From Aequitasia sp047973235 (GTDB taxonomy: Bacteria; Bacillota; Clostridia; Lachnospirales; Lachnospiraceae): a DNA stretch of 64,000 nucleotides. Positions 1 to 8,497 of this stretch are shown here, in pieces. The notes beneath the pieces were generated by a model. It did not search any database. It was not told where the DNA came from and worked only from the letters and a program-made list of their open reading frames with translations. Every line of letters starts with the position of its first letter. The first letter of the stretch is position 1. The stretch covers positions 24,968 to 88,967 of the forward strand of contig JBKEBP010000128.1 in the NCBI GenBank assembly GCA_047973235.1, given 5' to 3'. The translations under genes were made by a program, and so were the position numbers.

Positions 1-65
1 ACCAGAGACTCCCTTTTAATTTCTTTTATTCTATCAATCACTAAATCATAACGTTCTTCAACCAT
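1..65 (-). CDS. N-terminus of an unidentified protein (cut by window edge)
   Basis: Only the first 21 codons are visible. The ATG shares one base with the TAA stop of the upstream DUF6142 gene (TAATG), and a GGGGGC ribosome-binding site lies about 8 bases upstream, so it is translationally coupled to that gene. The visible peptide begins MVEERYDLVIDRIKEI and is charged and probably helical, with no signal peptide or membrane segment. I do not recognise the family from this much sequence. Confidence 0.55.
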   Translation of the reverse strand, partial: MVEERYDLVIDRIKEIKRESL

Positions 66-421
66 TAAATAAGCCCCCTAATAAACAATAATATAAAAAC
101 AAGTAACAGTATACTATTTAGCGCAATACCTATCTTACACAGAAGGTACTTTTTGTTTCTCTCCTTAAACCCTTTAACTGCATAATAGATACCATAAACG
201 GATGTGTAGATTGCAATCAGACCGATAATTCCAATTATCACTCCTACATCTCCCTGCGTATAAAAGGATAACAACAAACTAAGAGACAGAATAAGAACAA
301 CAAGAATTCCAAGGATTAGTGACTTCGCGCCACCCCTGGCGTTCTCTATTCTCTCCTGCCCATACTTTGTTTTTACAAGTTTTCTTCTTCTTTTTTCTAA
401 TTTACTTACTTTTTTCTTCAA
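65..421 (-). CDS. DUF6142-like small integral membrane protein
   Basis: The 118-residue protein has a strongly basic N-terminus (residues 1-25, rich in Lys/Arg) and three predicted membrane helices at roughly 33-53, 58-80 and 95-117, with a basic loop KGFKERNKK between the last two. It looks like the DUF6142 family common in Lachnospiraceae, whose function is unknown. The start is a TTG that overlaps the TGA stop of the VanZ gene (TTGA), so the two are coupled. Its stop in turn overlaps the start of the next gene. The family assignment is from memory of the sequence type, not from a search. Confidence 0.6.
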   Translation of the reverse strand: MKKKVSKLEKRRRKLVKTKYGQERIENARGGAKSLILGILVVLILSLSLLLSFYTQGDVGVIIGIIGLIAIYTSVYGIYYAVKGFKERNKKYLLCKIGIALNSILLLVFILLFIRGLI

Positions 422-882
422 TTCCCGGATCTCCTGATAGCTGAAATGATAATATATATTATGTATCCAATGATGCCTCCAATAGTATTTAATATAAGGT
501 CATCTACATCAAAACTTCCTATTCGCGTCAAAAGTTGAAATATCTCTATTCCAAGGCTCAGAGCTAAACTAAGTAATGCAGCAACAAAAAAGCTTTTGTT
601 TCTACTTGCCATCGGTACAAAAAAGCCAAATGGAATAAAAATAATTATATTACCAAAAAGATTTATAAACATTGTATATAAACCAATTTGATCTCTATAC
701 TCCCAAAATCTTGTTATCTCTCTAAAAGGTGTAAGGTTATAATTGTACTGCGCGCTCTGGCTTCTTCCATACCAATCGGAAAACAGTAGAAAATATATTA
801 TAAACGCAATATATAAGACAAAAAACATTCTGCCGATATAGAGTCTTTTATTACTCTTTTTGTTTCTCAATAAGTGCACCAT
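418..882 (-). CDS. VanZ family membrane protein
   Basis: This 154-residue protein has four or five hydrophobic helices and the VanZ-type pattern NLxGNIIIFIPFGFFVP near residue 75, followed by a helix and GIEIFQLLT...FDVDDLILNTIGGIIGY near the C-terminus. Those conserved acidic/Asn positions (EIFQ, DxDDLxLNxxGxxxG) are characteristic. VanZ itself gives low-level teicoplanin resistance, but most family members have no known role and nothing here implies glycopeptide resistance. The ATG lies 5 bases after the stop of the 50-residue peptide gene and has only a weak AGGG site, so translational coupling is likely. Confidence 0.85.
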   Translation of the reverse strand: MVHLLRNKKSNKRLYIGRMFFVLYIAFIIYFLLFSDWYGRSQSAQYNYNLTPFREITRFWEYRDQIGLYTMFINLFGNIIIFIPFGFFVPMASRNKSFFVAALLSLALSLGIEIFQLLTRIGSFDVDDLILNTIGGIIGYIIYIIISAIRRSGN

Positions 883-887
883 CCCTA

Positions 888-1040
888 CTATATAGTTAAG
901 TCTTTTCTTCTCTTAATCAATAGTGTACCCATCACTATTGAAATGGTACCTATTGCTATTCCAACCAACAACACTACTATTCCTAAAACTATGCCTGTAG
1001 CACCTGATAAACCCATTGTTTTATATACTTTTTCGCTCAT
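888..1040 (-). CDS. 50-residue single-pass membrane peptide
   Basis: A short reading frame of 50 codons plus TAG follows pyrE by 9 bases. Its TTAGGAGAAGAGT ribosome-binding site overlaps the pyrE stop codon. The product begins MSEKVYKTMGLSGATGIVLG, continues as one long hydrophobic helix (about residues 14-41, rich in Val/Ile/Gly) and ends in a basic tail KRRKDLTI, which predicts a single-pass protein with a cytoplasmic C-terminus. I have no function for it. The coupled position, good ribosome-binding site and clean membrane-peptide design argue that it is real. It sits between pyrimidine synthesis and the VanZ/DUF6142 pair. Confidence 0.75.
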   Translation of the reverse strand: MSEKVYKTMGLSGATGIVLGIVVLLVGIAIGTISIVMGTLLIKRRKDLTI

Positions 1041-1049
1041 ACTCTTCTC

Positions 1050-1724
1050 CTAATTGACGCCATATGTGTCATAATACTCATCTATAGATTCTTTCAACTT
1101 ATCATCTATTATAATTTTTCCTTTGTAGGGGCGGTTATATAGATGTTCAATTACTTCTTCCATTGTTACAATAGCCGTTGTCTTGAGTCCATAATTCTCT
1201 TCTATTTCAGATAGCGCACTCTTCTTTCCCTGTCCTCTTTCCATTCGATCTACAGAAACGACAAGTCCAAGTGGAATTACCATCCCCTGGTTTCTTATTA
1301 TTGGTAACGTCTCTGCAATTGATGTTCCGGCTGTTGTAACATCTTCAATAATTATCACCTTATCTCCATCCATTATAGGACTTCCAAGTAATATTCCTCT
1401 GTCACCATGATCTTTTAATTCCTTCCTATTTGAGCAATATTTAATTTCTTTATTATACTCCTCGCTAATGGCAATAGATGTTGCTACAGTTAAAGGAATT
1501 CCTTTATAAGCAGGTCCAAATAGTACGTCAAAATCAAATCCAAAGGCACTTTCAATTGCTTTTGCATAAAACATACCAAGTTTTCTAAGCTGAGAGCCCG
1601 TCCTATAAAATCCTGTATTCACAAAGAAAGGTGTATTACGCCCACTTTTGGTTACAAATTCTCCAAACTTTAGAACTTCACAATCTATCATAAATTCTAT
1701 AAACTCTTCTTTGTATTGCTCCAT
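1050..1724 (-). CDS. pyrE: orotate phosphoribosyltransferase
   Basis: PyrE transfers ribose-5-phosphate from PRPP to orotate to form OMP, the fifth step of de novo UMP synthesis. The PRPP-binding loop is seen at residues 125-136 (IIEDVTTAGTSI), and the flexible-loop region NRKELKDHG lies at 99-107. At 224 residues the length is usual for the bacterial enzyme. It is the last pyr gene of the operon. The ATG is preceded by GGAGG-like bases. Its stop overlaps the ribosome-binding site of the small peptide gene, so the transcript probably reads on. Confidence 0.97.
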   Translation of the reverse strand: MEQYKEEFIEFMIDCEVLKFGEFVTKSGRNTPFFVNTGFYRTGSQLRKLGMFYAKAIESAFGFDFDVLFGPAYKGIPLTVATSIAISEEYNKEIKYCSNRKELKDHGDRGILLGSPIMDGDKVIIIEDVTTAGTSIAETLPIIRNQGMVIPLGLVVSVDRMERGQGKKSALSEIEENYGLKTTAIVTMEEVIEHLYNRPYKGKIIIDDKLKESIDEYYDTYGVN

Positions 1725-1743
1725 AAGCTCCTCCTATCCGGTT

Positions 1744-2652
1744 TTACCGGTTTACTAATCCTATTATATCATTTATATCGCTATATCCATAAGTTTTTAG
1801 ATATTTTTCTATACCTTTTGCTACTTCTATTGTTGCACTCGGATTATTAAAGTTCGCTGTTCCAATACTAATGGCTGTTGCACCTGCTAATAGAAATTCA
1901 ATTGCATCTTCCGCATTACAGATTCCTCCCATTCCAATTATCGGTATATCAACGGCATTTGCAACCTGATTAACCATTCTTACAGCAACGGGTTTAATAG
2001 CAGGACCTGAAAGTCCGGCTGTTTTATTTGCAATAGCAAAATTTCTTTTATGAATATCTATTTTCATTCCGGTAATTGTATTAATAAGTGATAAAGCATC
2101 AGCACCACTTCCTTCAGCTGCTTTTGCCATTTCTGTAATGTCTGTAACGTTTGGGCTAAGTTTTAGAATAATCGGCTGCTTTGCCTTTTGTTTAATCATA
2201 GTGGTTATATCACTTAGACATTTTGGATCTTGACCAAAAGCTATACCGCCATGTTTTACATTTGGACATGAAACGTTAATTTCCAATAAATCAACTGCTG
2301 TATCTGAAAGACGTTCAACTACTTCTAAATAATCTTCTGCTGTTCTGCCACACACATTAACAATTATCTTTGTATCAAATTTATCAAGAAACAACAAATC
2401 CCTCTCTATAAATACATCTATCCCGGGATTTTGCAAACCAATGGCATTTAACATCCCACTGCTCGTCTCAGCTATCCTAGGTGTTGGATTTCCTTCCCAC
2501 GGAACATTTGCTACACCTTTTGTAACTACGGCACCCAATTTATTCAAGTCCACAAACTCAGAATACTCTTCTCCTGAACCAAATGTTCCTGATGCTGTCA
2601 TGACAGGATTATCAAAAGTAACACCGGCAATATTTACCTTCATATTAATCAA
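1744..2652 (-). CDS. pyrD: dihydroorotate dehydrogenase B, catalytic subunit (PyrDB type)
   Basis: This is the FMN-containing class 1B enzyme that oxidises dihydroorotate to orotate and passes electrons to PyrK and then NAD. The active-site cysteine is in NVSCPN (about residue 130), with the FMN/phosphate-binding segments IIGMGGI and GATAISIGTANF near the end. I place the start at the TTG at 2652. It forms a TTGA overlap with the pyrK stop and lies 7 bases from GGAGG. An ATG three codons later (2643) has worse spacing, and the longer upstream ATG (2667) would bury the ribosome-binding site. Confidence 0.96.
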   Translation of the reverse strand: MINMKVNIAGVTFDNPVMTASGTFGSGEEYSEFVDLNKLGAVVTKGVANVPWEGNPTPRIAETSSGMLNAIGLQNPGIDVFIERDLLFLDKFDTKIIVNVCGRTAEDYLEVVERLSDTAVDLLEINVSCPNVKHGGIAFGQDPKCLSDITTMIKQKAKQPIILKLSPNVTDITEMAKAAEGSGADALSLINTITGMKIDIHKRNFAIANKTAGLSGPAIKPVAVRMVNQVANAVDIPIIGMGGICNAEDAIEFLLAGATAISIGTANFNNPSATIEVAKGIEKYLKTYGYSDINDIIGLVNR

Positions 2653-3419
2653 AGTTCTACCTCCCATGCGGAAAAAACCGGTCCCTCTTTACAAACTCGC
2701 TTGTTGTTAACGTGGGTATGTGAATCAATGTCTTTAGAATTACACACACAACCAAGGCAAGCTCCTATTCCACACGCCATCTTCTCTTCAAGTGAAATAT
2801 AGCACTCCATTATACCTTCATTTATAGCATACTCTTTCACTGCTTTTAACATAGGCATTGGTCCACATGCATATATTACATCTGCGTTAAGTTTATTTTC
2901 TCTAATAGCATCAATTACCGTCCCCTTAGTTCCATTGCTTCCGGTCTCCGTCGCAATATATAAGTCTGATACTAAGCGCAAATCTTCTTCAAGATAAGTC
3001 TCATCCCTATACCCTGCTACAACGATGCTTTGTCCTTTTCTTTCCTTTGCAAGCTCATGCATAGGAGGTATTCCTATTCCTCCTCCAATCAACAATGCTT
3101 TACTGCCTGTTTTTAGAGGGAATCCATTTCCTAAAGGTCCTATTATACGAACTTCCTTTCCCTTCACAAGCTTTGAAAAAGCCTTAGTTCCCGTTTTTTC
3201 ACCCGTGACTCTATATGTAAAACGCATAGTGTTATTTTTGATTTCACATATACTAATCGGTCTTGGCAAAAGTCTTGAGTCGTCTTCTACGTACAACGAT
3301 ACAAATTGACCCGCTTTAGCTATCCCGGCAATTTCTTTGGTCTCTACCCAAAGATCAAATATATCTTCTGATATTTGTTTCTGTGAAATAACTCTTACGG
3401 TTTCTTCAAACTTTTGCAT
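2649..3419 (-). CDS. pyrK: dihydroorotate dehydrogenase B, electron transfer subunit
   Basis: PyrK carries FAD and a [2Fe-2S] cluster and lets the PyrD/PyrK heterotetramer use NAD. A ferredoxin-reductase-like FAD domain is seen at the N-terminus (LPRPISI, then YRVTGEKTGTK), followed by the NAD-binding loop LIGGGIGIPP near residue 110. The cluster cysteines CGIGACLGCVC plus a fourth Cys about 16 residues later are near the C-terminus. An in-frame TTG one codon upstream of the ATG is also possible; both lie behind GGAGGG. It is packed between pyrF and pyrD. Confidence 0.96.
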   Translation of the reverse strand: MQKFEETVRVISQKQISEDIFDLWVETKEIAGIAKAGQFVSLYVEDDSRLLPRPISICEIKNNTMRFTYRVTGEKTGTKAFSKLVKGKEVRIIGPLGNGFPLKTGSKALLIGGGIGIPPMHELAKERKGQSIVVAGYRDETYLEEDLRLVSDLYIATETGSNGTKGTVIDAIRENKLNADVIYACGPMPMLKAVKEYAINEGIMECYISLEEKMACGIGACLGCVCNSKDIDSHTHVNNKRVCKEGPVFSAWEVEL

Positions 3420-3422
3420 CAA

Positions 3423-4349
3423 CTATCTTCCCTCCAATGCACTATTTATATCCTTTATCATATCAATCACTGCAGCTCTTGAAGCATCAGCATAATTTTC
3501 TTCTCCGTATGATTTATATGCCTCTTGTTTGTATGCAGCAATAATTCCTCTTGAAGAATTAACAATTGCGCCTAATCCATCCTCATTGAAAAAATGTACC
3601 AAATCTTTTCCCTGGCCTCCTTGCGCTCCATATCCGGGAACAAGTATAAATGTCCTTGGCATTAACTTTCTAAGAACTTTTCCCATTTCAGGATATGTTG
3701 CTCCAACAACAGCACCTACATTGTTATAATTATCACCCGGTACACTGTCTCCCCACTTAGCAACCTGTTCACCTACCAACTCATAAAGTGGCCTTCCTGA
3801 AACTAATTGATCCTGAAATTCCCCACTTGAAGGATTTGATGTCTTAACCAGTACAAATATACCTTTGTCCTCCTCTCTGCAAACCTTGAGAAATGGCTCT
3901 ATACCATCTGAACCAAGATATGGATTAACTGTAACAAAGTCTTCATCAAATGAAGTAAAGAACTTGCTTCCTACTTTTACTTTTCCTAAATGTCCGACAG
4001 CATATGCCTCAGAAGTCGAACCAATATCGCCTCTCTTTATATCACCTATTACTATAAGATCTTTCGATTTACAGTAATCCACGGTTTTTTTAAATGCAAT
4101 AAGTCCCGGTATTCCAAACTGTTCATACATTGCTATCTGTGGTTTAACTGCAGGAATTAGATCATATGTTTTATCAACGATAGCTTTATTATATTCAAAT
4201 ATAATCTCTGCTGCTGCCTCAAGGCTCTCCCCCATTTCGGAAAAAACCTTATCTTTTAATGTATCAGGAATATAGCTTAGCATCGGATCTAAACCTACTA
4301 CAATTGGAGCTTTTGTATTCTTGATTTTTTCAACCAGTTTATTTATCAC
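3423..4349 (-). CDS. pyrF: orotidine 5'-phosphate decarboxylase (long, PyrF type 2)
   Basis: PyrF decarboxylates OMP to UMP, the last step of the pathway. The catalytic Asp-Lys array is visible as VIGDIKRGDIGST near residue 105. The N-terminal VVGLDPMLSYIP and the C-terminal phosphate-binding segment (VPGYGAQGG, then NSSRGI) match the longer, roughly 300-residue subfamily rather than the 240-residue Bacillus type. It is the first gene of the minus-strand pyr operon. The preceding gap holds the ctpA terminator and an inverted repeat in the leader. Confidence 0.96.
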   Translation of the reverse strand: MINKLVEKIKNTKAPIVVGLDPMLSYIPDTLKDKVFSEMGESLEAAAEIIFEYNKAIVDKTYDLIPAVKPQIAMYEQFGIPGLIAFKKTVDYCKSKDLIVIGDIKRGDIGSTSEAYAVGHLGKVKVGSKFFTSFDEDFVTVNPYLGSDGIEPFLKVCREEDKGIFVLVKTSNPSSGEFQDQLVSGRPLYELVGEQVAKWGDSVPGDNYNNVGAVVGATYPEMGKVLRKLMPRTFILVPGYGAQGGQGKDLVHFFNEDGLGAIVNSSRGIIAAYKQEAYKSYGEENYADASRAAVIDMIKDINSALEGR

Positions 4350-4395
4350 TTTTTATTCTCCTACTTTTATCACTATTTTGTCCTCGCCAAATTGC

Positions 4396-4435
4396 AAGAT
4401 ATATATTTCTGCTTGGTTCCGAACATATATATCTT
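4396..4435 (-). promoter_or_regulatory. 11-base perfect inverted repeat in the pyrF leader
   Basis: AAGATATATAT (4396-4406) and ATATATATCTT (4425-4435) are perfect reverse complements separated by 18 bases. The loop contains a smaller GTTC-C-GAAC repeat. It lies about 50-90 bases upstream of the pyrF start on the side from which the operon is transcribed. No conserved PyrR anti-antiterminator loop is evident. It may be an operator or an RNA hairpin in the leader. Confidence 0.4.
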
Positions 4436-4450
4436 ACCACAAGGCACAAA

Positions 4451-4477
4451 AAAAGGGAATGTAAAACATCCCCTTTT
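4451..4477 (-). terminator. Rho-independent terminator after ctpA
   Basis: On the minus strand the arm AAAAGGGGATG pairs with CATTCCCTTTT across a 5-base loop (one G-U pair) and is followed by a run of seven U. It lies 9 bases after the ctpA stop and separates the ftsE-ctpA unit from the pyr operon. Confidence 0.85.
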
Positions 4478-4485
4478 CGTAGATT

Positions 4486-5703
4486 CTACTGTGCGTTTAT
4501 TTCTTCTTTAATATGACTAATACTCTCTTGAAGCTGATTGTCAGCATCCGGATTTTCCTCATCTTCTTTATATTCAACTTCCTTATCAGGTGTTATTCCA
4601 ACATCATTGATATTACGTCCATTTGGAGTAAAGTACGCTGCAATCGTAAGCTTCACACTAGTGCCATCTTCGAGATCGAAAGTTTTTTGTACAACTCCCT
4701 TGCCATAGGTCTGCGATCCCATAATTGTTCCCGCTTTATGGTCTTGTATAGCACCTGCAAATATTTCCGAAGCGCTTGCACTATTACCATTTACTAATAC
4801 AACTAATGGCTTGTCAAATGTATGCTCTGCGTCTGATTCAAAGTTCGTTCGTTCACCATTTTTATCTTCCATGTATACAGTAAGACATTTCGGAAGCATT
4901 AAATCAAGCATAGCCGTTACCGTCCCAAGACTCCCGCCCGGATTATTTCTTAGATCAACCACTAGGCCTTCCATGCCCTGACCTTCTAAATCAGACAATG
5001 CCTTCTCATATTGATCCGTCGTAACTTCATCAAACTCACTAACCGAAATATACCCTATGTTGTCTTCTTTCATTTCATATGTTACCGTTTGTGCTTCTAT
5101 CATTCGTCTTGTAACTTTAACTGTTACTTCTTTTTTCGTCTTTTCTCTATACACCGTTAACTCAACGGCTGTGCCTTCTTTTCCTTTAATATGTGTAACC
5201 ACTTCAGATATATCATCTTTACTTGTAAGTTCTCTATCTCCAACTTTCAATAAAATATCTTCAGCCATCAGACCCGCTTCTTCTGCCGGAGAATCTTTAT
5301 AAACCTGAAGAATAGTAATGGCGCCGGAGTCTTTGTCCTGAGAAAGAATAGCTCCTATCCCGCTGTATTCACCGCTAATATTCTCTAATAACTGCTTAGT
5401 CTCTTCTTCTGTATAATACTCAGAGTATGGGTCATCAAGTCCGCTTATAAGGCCTTTATAAACACCATCTTCTAAATCGGCATCATCTATATCTCCCATA
5501 TATTTTTCATTAATATATTGTCTTAATACAGATATTTTATCATCTACTTCAAATGAACCGGTTGTTTCACTATTTGTTGTCGTATTGTTAGTAGAATCAC
5601 TGTCCATTTTCTTAATAATATTTCCGCAGGAAATAGTTCCCACTATTAAAAACATAACAAGGGCGCCACTAAGCGCGCCCTTTAAAAAGCTTTTCTTGTT
5701 CAT
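4486..5703 (-). CDS. ctpA: S41 family C-terminal processing peptidase (CtpA)
   Basis: This is a secreted or membrane-anchored serine protease that cleaves substrates near their C-termini. It has an N-terminal hydrophobic segment ending GTISCGN, a possible lipobox (Cys about 26), then a PDZ domain at about 95-175 (SGIGAILSQ, PAEEAGLMAEDILLKVGD). The S41 catalytic domain follows, with the nucleophile Ser in NGNSASASEIFAGA and the base Lys in SQTYGKGVVQ about 25 residues later. At 405 residues it is of normal length. It is separated by 12 bases from the M23 peptidase gene upstream, a pairing that suggests it trims or degrades cell-wall hydrolases. Confidence 0.93.
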   Translation of the reverse strand: MNKKSFLKGALSGALVMFLIVGTISCGNIIKKMDSDSTNNTTTNSETTGSFEVDDKISVLRQYINEKYMGDIDDADLEDGVYKGLISGLDDPYSEYYTEEETKQLLENISGEYSGIGAILSQDKDSGAITILQVYKDSPAEEAGLMAEDILLKVGDRELTSKDDISEVVTHIKGKEGTAVELTVYREKTKKEVTVKVTRRMIEAQTVTYEMKEDNIGYISVSEFDEVTTDQYEKALSDLEGQGMEGLVVDLRNNPGGSLGTVTAMLDLMLPKCLTVYMEDKNGERTNFESDAEHTFDKPLVVLVNGNSASASEIFAGAIQDHKAGTIMGSQTYGKGVVQKTFDLEDGTSVKLTIAAYFTPNGRNINDVGITPDKEVEYKEDEENPDADNQLQESISHIKEEINAQ

Positions 5704-5715
5704 ATTGTCACCTAT

Positions 5716-6849
5716 CTATAAGTAATATAATGGGTTAACTGCACTTCCGTTTTGCATAACTTGGAAATGAAGATGCGGTCCTGTAGAATCACCCGTACTT
5801 CCAACCGCAGCTATATTTTGTCCTCTGGTAACCGTTGCTCCTACATTGACATATAATGCACTACAGTGGAAATAGTATGTAAGTAATCCATTTCCATGAT
5901 TAATAGCTATCCAGTTCCCTGTTGATGGACCATAGCCTGAAACTGTTACAGTACCTGCCTCAGCTGCATATATAGGAGTTCCCGATGGTGCAGCATAGTC
6001 TATTCCCTTATGGAATTCTTGACCTCCATATATTGGATTCGTTCTATATCCAAATCCACTAGTCACTCTACTGCCCGGCAGCGGATGGGAAAACTGTCCT
6101 GACCCCGTAACTACCGACGCACCACCCGTTCCATATACAGGCGTAGAACTTGCTGTGGAAGCCGCAGCGGCCGCTGCTTCAGCGGCTCTTCTTGCAGCAT
6201 CTTCTGCTGCTTGTTTTAAATCCGCTATTAATTGATTCTGTGCCGATAGTGCCGTATCAAGAGCATTAATTTCCTGGCCCTTTTGTGCAACCATCTCTTC
6301 CACATTACTTTGCTGTACTGCTAGGGATGCTTCCATTTCTTCCAGTTCGGTATGTTGAGTCTTAAGATCTGCTTCTTGTTTTTCAACTTCCTTTACAGTA
6401 TTTTGAAATTCGATAAGCATATCTCTATCATAAGTAGAAACATTTTGTACATATTCCGCACTATTTATCAAGTCACTAAAACTCTCTGCACTCGCAAGTA
6501 TCTCAAGGAACTGAGAACTTCCGGTTTCATACATATACTTAATTCGAAGCTTCATTGCTTCGTATTGTTCTCTCTCTGTTACTTTAGCAATAGAAAGTTC
6601 AACTTCTTTATCTGCAATTTCAATAAGTTTAATAGCTATTGCGTTCTTTGTCTCTTCCATTTCGGATAATATCGTATCCAACTGGTTTGACAACTGTGCC
6701 TTCTCTGCAGCTGCCGAATTCTTTTGTTCTTCAAGTTCTCTCGCTTTTTGCTCAGCATCACTAATCTCTGTTGCACCGGCAGTAATAAACATCGTAAACG
6801 CCAGCGTTAAACTAAGCAAAATCGTAATCATCTTCTTTCCCTTAATCAT
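5716..6849 (-). CDS. coiled-coil M23 (LytM) murein endopeptidase, EnvC-like
   Basis: The protein has a signal peptide (residues 1-26, ending TAGATEIS), a long heptad-rich coiled coil at about 30-215, an Ala-rich linker and a C-terminal LytM domain at about 250-377. The zinc ligands and catalytic residues of active M23 enzymes are present: FHKGID, then YYFHC and GPHLHF. The enzyme is therefore probably a true peptidoglycan endopeptidase rather than a degenerate EnvC-type activator. It directly follows ftsX, and its coiled coil is the part expected to engage the FtsX outer loop. The ATG follows GGGGAG. Confidence 0.9.
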   Translation of the reverse strand: MIKGKKMITILLSLTLAFTMFITAGATEISDAEQKARELEEQKNSAAAEKAQLSNQLDTILSEMEETKNAIAIKLIEIADKEVELSIAKVTEREQYEAMKLRIKYMYETGSSQFLEILASAESFSDLINSAEYVQNVSTYDRDMLIEFQNTVKEVEKQEADLKTQHTELEEMEASLAVQQSNVEEMVAQKGQEINALDTALSAQNQLIADLKQAAEDAARRAAEAAAAAASTASSTPVYGTGGASVVTGSGQFSHPLPGSRVTSGFGYRTNPIYGGQEFHKGIDYAAPSGTPIYAAEAGTVTVSGYGPSTGNWIAINHGNGLLTYYFHCSALYVNVGATVTRGQNIAAVGSTGDSTGPHLHFQVMQNGSAVNPLYYL

Positions 6850-6894
6850 TTAGTTCTCCCCTTTATATAGTTCTAATTATAGTGACAACTCAAG

Positions 6895-7806
6895 TTACAC
6901 TTTAAGATGTTTTCTTATTGTAAAGAAACTACCTAAAAATCCAATCCCCACCCCTAGGGCCAGACCTACAGGTAATAATGTATGGTAAACATTTGTTACC
7001 GGTAAAAAGTCAATTATGTTATTCAAAAGACTGAACTTGGTCATAATATACTCAACGACCTTATCATATGCAAAATATAGAATTACAAGCGGAATTATCG
7101 CTCCCACCAGACCGATTGTTATCCCCTCAATAACAAATGGTGCTCGCACAAATCCATTCTTTGCTCCGATATATTTCATAATAGCAATTTCTTCACGCCT
7201 TACCGTAATACCCATAGTAACAGTGTTGCTTATAAGGAATATTGAAACAGCCAACAGTATTGCTATTATCGCAACTGATACATATCCGACCAGCTTATTA
7301 ATACTACTGAGAGTATTAGCCACAACATCTGACTTATTTACTTTTCTAACTCCATCGATAGCCTCGACTTCGCTAACTACATCCTTTTGTTTTGAAACAT
7401 CTGTCATATATACTTCATAATGATCTGAGCTTGCAAGTGGATTATCATCTTTAAATCCTTCTGCTAAGTCTGCATTCTCGCCAAAATAATCTTCAATATA
7501 ACTTTCCCATGCTTCATCTGCACTTACGTAATTAGTGCTTAATACTCCTTCTAAATCATCTATACTTTCTCCAATATCATTTTTTTCAGACGAGGTTACA
7601 TCTTCATCAAAAAATACTGTTATTGCAACTCCTTCTTCAGCCTTTTCCACTATATAAGAAAAATTTGTTACTATCGAAAAGAATATACCAAATAAGAATA
7701 TACAGGCTGCCATTGTCGCAATCGAGGCAACCGAGAACATGCTATTTCTCTTGATATTCTTAAGACCTTGCCTGAAACAATAGCCCATCGTACTAAATAT
7801 CTTCAT
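6895..7806 (-). CDS. ftsX: cell-division ABC transporter permease FtsX
   Basis: FtsX forms with FtsE a transporter-like complex that activates cell-wall hydrolases at the septum. The protein has one N-terminal helix (about 22-45), an extracellular domain (about 50-165) with acidic DEDVTSSEKND-type segments, and three C-terminal helices, typical of the family at about 300 residues. I place the start at the ATG at 7806, 8 bases from GGTGG and overlapping the ftsE end by 14 bases; an in-frame GTG at 7818 is less well placed. It is followed by the M23 hydrolase it probably controls. Confidence 0.95.
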   Translation of the reverse strand: MKIFSTMGYCFRQGLKNIKRNSMFSVASIATMAACIFLFGIFFSIVTNFSYIVEKAEEGVAITVFFDEDVTSSEKNDIGESIDDLEGVLSTNYVSADEAWESYIEDYFGENADLAEGFKDDNPLASSDHYEVYMTDVSKQKDVVSEVEAIDGVRKVNKSDVVANTLSSINKLVGYVSVAIIAILLAVSIFLISNTVTMGITVRREEIAIMKYIGAKNGFVRAPFVIEGITIGLVGAIIPLVILYFAYDKVVEYIMTKFSLLNNIIDFLPVTNVYHTLLPVGLALGVGIGFLGSFFTIRKHLKV

Positions 7807-8482
7807 GTTTATAACCACCTTTTTTCTCGTCGCTCACAATAACACCCTTTTTCATGGTTATTACGCGCTTTCTCATTTCATTAACAATTTCCTGGTTATG
7901 AGTTACTACAAGTACTGTTGTCCCTCTTTCATTTGCTTCTTCAAGCAGTTTCATGATTTCCCAAGAATTCGTAGGATCCAGATTTCCGGTAGGCTCATCT
8001 GCTAATAAAATAGCAGGCTCATTTACTATTGCTCTGGCAATTGCAACACGTTGCTGCTCACCGCCGGATAATTCATTTGGAAAAGCCTTATACTTCTGAG
8101 CTAGCCCTACAAGTGAAAGTGCTGCCGGAACTTTTTTCTTGATTATCCGTGTAGTCTTCTCTGTTACTCGCTGTGCAAAGGCAATGTTATCATATATATT
8201 TCTATCCTTTAATAGTCTGAAATCTTGAAAAACAACGCCTATTCCTCTTCTATACAATGCTATTTTAGTGTTGCGCATGCGTCCGAGATTCTGACCATTT
8301 ACAACAATAGTACCTGATGTAGGCTCAATTTCTTTCATAATGAGCTTTATAAGAGTAGACTTTCCTGAACCGCTGTCACCAACTACGAATACAAATTCGC
8401 CTTGTTCCACTTTAACGTTAACTCCATTTAACGCGGCAATGCCTTTCGAATACTCTTTTTTTACATCCTTTAATTCAATCAT
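7793..8482 (-). CDS. ftsE: cell-division ATP-binding protein FtsE
   Basis: This is a 229-residue ABC ATPase with Walker A GDSGSGKST (about 36-44), a Q-loop in VFQDFRLL, signature LSGGEQQRVAIARA and Walker B ILLADEPTG. The short length and partner ftsX identify it as FtsE rather than a general lipoprotein exporter. It overlaps ftsX and probably shares its transcript. Confidence 0.96.
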   Translation of the reverse strand: MIELKDVKKEYSKGIAALNGVNVKVEQGEFVFVVGDSGSGKSTLIKLIMKEIEPTSGTIVVNGQNLGRMRNTKIALYRRGIGVVFQDFRLLKDRNIYDNIAFAQRVTEKTTRIIKKKVPAALSLVGLAQKYKAFPNELSGGEQQRVAIARAIVNEPAILLADEPTGNLDPTNSWEIMKLLEEANERGTTVLVVTHNQEIVNEMRKRVITMKKGVIVSDEKKGGYKHEDI

Positions 8483-8497
8483 AATATCCTCCTGTGA

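Noticed and set aside
418..882. Glycopeptide-resistance gene vanZ
   Set aside because: The protein is in the broad VanZ family, but no vanHAX genes are present and most family members are unrelated to resistance.
4350..4440. PyrR-binding attenuator before pyrF
   Set aside because: I could not find the conserved PyrR loop or an antiterminator/terminator pair; only an inverted repeat is visible.
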